Shown one piece after another: positions 61,289-64,000 of a stretch of 64,000 nucleotides of DNA. Both the position numbers and the translations under genes were made by a program. The stretch spans positions 124,001-188,000 of the forward strand of contig NZ_QGOL01000002.1 in the NCBI RefSeq assembly GCF_003259255.1, given 5' to 3'. The first letter of the stretch is position 1; each line of letters begins with the position of its first letter. The notes below the pieces were generated by a model. The model was not told the origin of the DNA, ran no database searches, and saw nothing but the letters and a program-made list of their open reading frames with translations. This stretch comes from Algoriphagus litoralis. GTDB lineage: Bacteria > Bacteroidota > Bacteroidia > Cytophagales > Cyclobacteriaceae.

Positions 61289-61638
61289 GACTCAATGGAG
61301 GACTTTAATCCCATAATCATGAGCTGCAATTCTGAAAGATTTAATTCCATTTTCTTTGCAATTTCAGGATCAAGAATTCTTACTCGTTCAGAGATTATCA
61401 GTTGAGTTTCCAATTCAAAGCTTTCACCTAAACTCACCTCGAGTGAATTAACAAATGACTTTGAGGATGTTTTTGCACATCCTTCAGCTATGTTTGAAGG
61501 AATCGAAACACCCGCTCTTCTCATCTGTGAGACGAGCCCAAATTTTTCATCATTTGGATAAGCCTTGGTGATTGAATTAATTTTTACTGCAAAATCAACA
61601 GCTTTCTGCCATACTTTTAAATCTTTGAAATTGTGCAT
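61279..61638 (-). CDS. Four-helix-bundle protein (23S rRNA IVP / Avd-like)
   Basis: A 119-residue helical protein of the TIGR02436 four-helix-bundle family, first found in intervening sequences of 23S rRNA genes and related to the Avd accessory protein of diversity-generating retroelements. Seen: the opening FKDLKVWQKAVDFAVKI, NDEKFGLVSQMRRAGVSIPS, NIAEGCAKTSSKSFVNSLEV, GESFELETQLIISERVRIL. The family is a pentameric nucleic-acid-binding bundle. It is embedded in the fad operon with no functional link to beta-oxidation and carries its stop codon inside the left terminal repeat. Its function here is unknown. The 38-bp native spacing suggests it arrived by insertion. Confidence 0.9.
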   Translation of the reverse strand: MHNFKDLKVWQKAVDFAVKINSITKAYPNDEKFGLVSQMRRAGVSIPSNIAEGCAKTSSKSFVNSLEVSLGESFELETQLIISERVRILDPEIAKKMELNLSELQLMIMGLKSSIESKS

Positions 61639-61651
61639 AACCTGTAGGTTT

Positions 61652-61687
61652 AAAATCTTGATACTTGTGTCTTGATCCTTGATACTC
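61652..61687 (-). repeat. Right inverted terminal repeat of the four-helix-bundle element
   Basis: Inverse of the left repeat; contains AAAATCTTGATACTT and CTTGATACTC. The inner end lies 14 bp upstream of the gene's ATG (61638), so it may also supply its leader or promoter. Confidence 0.8.
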
Positions 61688-61690
61688 TAT

Positions 61691-64000
61691 CTAATTCCTC
61701 AGCGGTTTTCCTTTGAACAAAATACTGTGAATACGTTCCAGAGTCTTTTTTTCTCCCGTTAAGCTCAAGAAGGCTTCCCGCTCCAAGTCCAGTAGATATT
61801 GTTCACTCACCTCTGTTGGTGAAGACAAGTCACCACCAGACATGACCCAAGCCAATTTTCTCGCGATTTTAGCATCGTGCTCAGATATGTATGCCCCATA
61901 CTGCATTCCGGTAATTCCCGCTTCGAAAAGTGCCAAAGAAGTTTTACCCAATACTTTGACATTGGTCTGCTGAACTTTTTGCGTATATCCCATATCACTC
62001 ATTCGTAACACATGAGATTTGGCATCGGCCAATTGACGCTTTCTGTTCAGCGAAATTCCGTCACTTGTTCTCAGATATCCCAAACCTCGAGCTTCTTCCG
62101 CAGAGGTGGAAACTTTTGCCGTAGCGATATTCATGAAATACTCCTGCAGCTGATTCAGCTCCACGTCTCCATTGATCACCCCATTTGAAAATCTCAAAGT
62201 CATTTCCTTGGTACCTCCACCTGCTGGAATCAACCCTACACCTACTTCCACCAAGCCCATGTACAATTCGGCATGAGCCTGAATGTGATCCGAATGAAGC
62301 GAAAGCTCACATCCGCCACCTAATGCCATATTGTGTGGAGCCACAACTACTGGTATCGAGGAATATCGGGCACGCATCATTGTATTCTGAAACTGCGCGA
62401 TCATCATATTGATCTCGTCAAAATCCTGATCTCCAGCAAACATAAAGAGCATTCCAAGATTAGCTCCTGCGGAGAAATTTCCGCCTTCGTTGCCTATAAC
62501 CAGCCCTTTGTAGGACTTTTCAGCCATTCCGATGGCGGTATTGATTCCTTCGATGACTTCAGCACCCATGGAGTTCATTTTGGTATGAAACTCCAGACCG
62601 ATCACCTCGTCACCCATGTCGTAGACAGTAGTACCGGTATTACCCCAAATTTTCTTTCCGGCAGATTTCAGTGTATCCAATAGGATGAAATCCTCGATTC
62701 CCGGAATTTCAAGATAGGATTTGCTAGGAATGTCGTAGTAGAGTTTTTTTCCTCCATCGACTTTGTAAAAGTTTTCATGGCCTGCGGAAAGCATTTCATG
62801 AACCCATGCTGCTGGTTTTTCACCAGCAGCCTCCATTTTCTCAACAGTTTCCTTCACTCCCAAGATATCCCAAGTCTCGAATGGACCCAATTCCCATCCA
62901 AAACCTGCCGAGACCGCTTGGTCGATTCGATAGAGTTCGTCGGAAATCTCAGGAATACGATTGGAACAATATTTAAACAAGTCGTAGAATGAAGTCCGGT
63001 AAAACTCTCCGGCGCGGTCATCGAAATTGACCAGAAACTTGATTCGCTTTTTGAGATCCTCTATTTCTTTGGATGCTTCCAGAGCTTTGAACTTTGGCTT
63101 TTCAACATCTTTGTATTCGAAAGTCTTCAGGTCAAGCTCCTTCAACTCTTTCGTTCCGTCTTTGTGACGGATCATTTTGAAGTATCCTTGGCCGGTTTTG
63201 TCTCCAAACCACTTGTTGTTGTATAACACTTCGACAATCTGAGGCAATTTGAATTTGTCGCGAGATTCATCATGCGGAAGGGCTTTGAAGAGGTTATTTG
63301 CCACGTTTACCGTAGTGTCTAATCCGACTACATCCATGGTTCGGAATGTGGCTGACTTGGCACGGCCAATGATTGGGCCGGTAAGTTTATCCACTTCAGA
63401 GACTGACAAGCCCATCTTTTCGATGGCGTGCATTCCTGAGATGATGGCATACACACCTATTCTGTTTGCGATAAAAGCCGGGGTATCCTTGCACAGTACG
63501 GTTTCTTTGCCTAGGAATTTATCCCCGTAATTCATGAGAAAATCGATGATTTCGGGATTGGTTTTAGGACCGGGTATTATTTCCAAAAGTCTCAAATACC
63601 GCGGCGGATTGAAAAAGTGCGTTCCGGCAAAATTGATCTGGAAATCTTCACTTCGCCCTTCGCACATCATGTGCATAGGAATACCTGAAGTATTGGAAGT
63701 GATCAATGTACCAGGTTTGCGGTATTTTTCTACTTTTTCAAAAAGAGACTGCTTGATATCCAATCGCTCCACAACTACTTCCATGACCCAGTCGTAGTCT
63801 TTGATTTTTGGAAGATCATCATCGAAGTTTCCGGTTGTGATCCGACTTGCAAATGATTTGTCGTAGATCGCTGATGGGTTTGACTTTAATGTACTTTGCA
63901 AAGCTGCATTTACGATCCGGTTTCTAACCGCGGGATGCTCTTTGGTCATTCCTTTTTTCTGCTCTTCTTCGGTGAGTTCAAAAGGAACAATGTCCAGCAA
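61691..64000 (-). CDS. fadN: 3-hydroxyacyl-CoA dehydrogenase/enoyl-CoA hydratase fusion (FadN-type), start outside the window
   Basis: 769 residues are visible, open at the window edge; FadN-type proteins are near 790-800, so only some 25-30 N-terminal residues with the start of the NAD fold are missing. Order of domains: hydroxyacyl-CoA dehydrogenase first (DYDWVMEVVVERLDIKQSLF, TSNTSGIPMHM, GTHFFNPPRYLRLLEIIPGP, CKDTPAFIANRIGVY), then the crotonase-fold hydratase (GLVIGNEGGNFSAGANLGML, ALGGGCELSLHSDHI, LIPAGGGTKEMTLRF). This order is the reverse of E. coli FadB and fits Bacillus FadN, with fadA and fadE following as in the Bacillus fadNAE operon. It performs hydration and NAD-dependent oxidation in beta-oxidation. 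Its stop is 4 bp from the right end of the inserted element. Confidence 0.93.
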   Translation of the reverse strand: MLDIVPFELTEEEQKKGMTKEHPAVRNRIVNAALQSTLKSNPSAIYDKSFASRITTGNFDDDLPKIKDYDWVMEVVVERLDIKQSLFEKVEKYRKPGTLITSNTSGIPMHMMCEGRSEDFQINFAGTHFFNPPRYLRLLEIIPGPKTNPEIIDFLMNYGDKFLGKETVLCKDTPAFIANRIGVYAIISGMHAIEKMGLSVSEVDKLTGPIIGRAKSATFRTMDVVGLDTTVNVANNLFKALPHDESRDKFKLPQIVEVLYNNKWFGDKTGQGYFKMIRHKDGTKELKELDLKTFEYKDVEKPKFKALEASKEIEDLKKRIKFLVNFDDRAGEFYRTSFYDLFKYCSNRIPEISDELYRIDQAVSAGFGWELGPFETWDILGVKETVEKMEAAGEKPAAWVHEMLSAGHENFYKVDGGKKLYYDIPSKSYLEIPGIEDFILLDTLKSAGKKIWGNTGTTVYDMGDEVIGLEFHTKMNSMGAEVIEGINTAIGMAEKSYKGLVIGNEGGNFSAGANLGMLFMFAGDQDFDEINMMIAQFQNTMMRARYSSIPVVVAPHNMALGGGCELSLHSDHIQAHAELYMGLVEVGVGLIPAGGGTKEMTLRFSNGVINGDVELNQLQEYFMNIATAKVSTSAEEARGLGYLRTSDGISLNRKRQLADAKSHVLRMSDMGYTQKVQQTNVKVLGKTSLALFEAGITGMQYGAYISEHDAKIARKLAWVMSGGDLSSPTEVSEQYLLDLEREAFLSLTGEKKTLERIHSILFKGKPLRN

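Larger units (their letters stand above)
61253..61687. mobile_element. 435-bp element with 36-bp inverted terminal repeats carrying a four-helix-bundle gene
   Basis: The ends are inverted copies: 61253-61288 and 61652-61687. Aligned, GAGTATCAAG (10 of 10) and AAGTATCAAGATTTT (15 of 15) are identical, with an 11-base variable spacer (about 28 of 36 total). Between them lies a single gene for a 23S-IVP-like four-helix-bundle protein on the minus strand. The element lies wholly in the fadN-fadA gap, ending 3 bp before the fadN stop codon, and fills 435 of 473 bp. No transposase is inside, so any movement would need an outside enzyme or an RNA route. No clear target duplication was found. I infer a non-autonomous mobile unit. 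Confidence 0.65.

Noticed and set aside
61218..61690. The inserted unit as an rRNA intervening sequence or a diversity-generating retroelement
   Set aside because: No rRNA flanks it and no reverse transcriptase, template repeat or variable repeat is nearby; only the protein family is shared.
1..64000. tRNA, rRNA, prophage, integron and transposase genes
   Set aside because: None recognised on either strand. Recognition by eye can miss a tRNA, so a covariance-model scan would be decisive.

Overview
The window looks like chromosome from a Bacteroidota bacterium of the order Cytophagales (an Algoriphagus/Cyclobacteriaceae-like organism; inferred from protein style, no marker gene is present). 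Evidence: secreted adhesins ending in the type IX secretion (T9SS) type-B sorting domain beside PorP/SprF-like proteins, a TonB-dependent receptor with a carboxypeptidase-regulatory-like domain, DUF6090, DUF4251, DUF3500 and DUF4349 proteins, many lipoproteins, almost no Shine-Dalgarno sequences, and a promoter of the Bacteroidota TTG-N21-TAnnTTTG kind before the M28 peptidase.

Layout. 1-4.3 kb: the end of a dipeptide epimerase, a histidine kinase/OmpR-type regulator pair on the minus strand, and lysA (diaminopimelate decarboxylase). 4.5-16.8 kb: two adhesin + PorP/SprF cassettes; the first adhesin is 2588 residues with a lectin-like head and six ~265-residue super-repeats. 16.9-24.5 kb: an Fe-S photolyase, a DUF5655 protein, an MscS channel, a TolB-like lipoprotein, an M28 peptidase, two small lipoproteins and a GH43-like lipoprotein. 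24.6-29.5 kb: a TonB-dependent receptor, a periplasmic protein and a LytS/LytTR two-component pair, preceded by direct repeats spaced like LytTR sites. 29.5-48.6 kb: mostly exported hydrolases (amidase, sulfatase, P1 peptidase, gamma-glutamyltransferase, S9 peptidase, amidohydrolase), a small protein with four VDPARTR repeats divergent from a TPR histidine kinase, DUF6090 sequence in three states, and a two-subunit molybdenum hydroxylase. 48.6-58 kb: tricorn-type protease, carboxylesterase, a glucan-phosphorylase-like protein and a cytochrome c/sugar dehydrogenase. 58.1-64 kb: a beta-oxidation operon ordered fadN-fadA-fadE as in Bacillus.

Functionally the region is dominated by export and scavenging: surface adhesion, periplasmic peptide, amide and sugar breakdown, envelope sensing, and fatty-acid oxidation.

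Most notable: (1) a ~435-bp element with 36-bp inverted terminal repeats carrying a four-helix-bundle (23S IVP/Avd-type) gene inside the fad operon, with a solo copy of its repeat core at 428-442; (2) four tandem octapeptides identical in residues 1-7 but written with almost entirely different synonymous codons, beside a TPR sensor kinase; (3) three DUF6090 5' ends around an amidohydrolase gene; (4) a sulfatase split by one in-frame TAA; (5) a GT35-like protein with Thr in place of the PLP lysine; (6) LytTR-like direct repeats ahead of the receptor/LytTR locus. No rRNA, tRNA, CRISPR array, prophage or transposase was seen.
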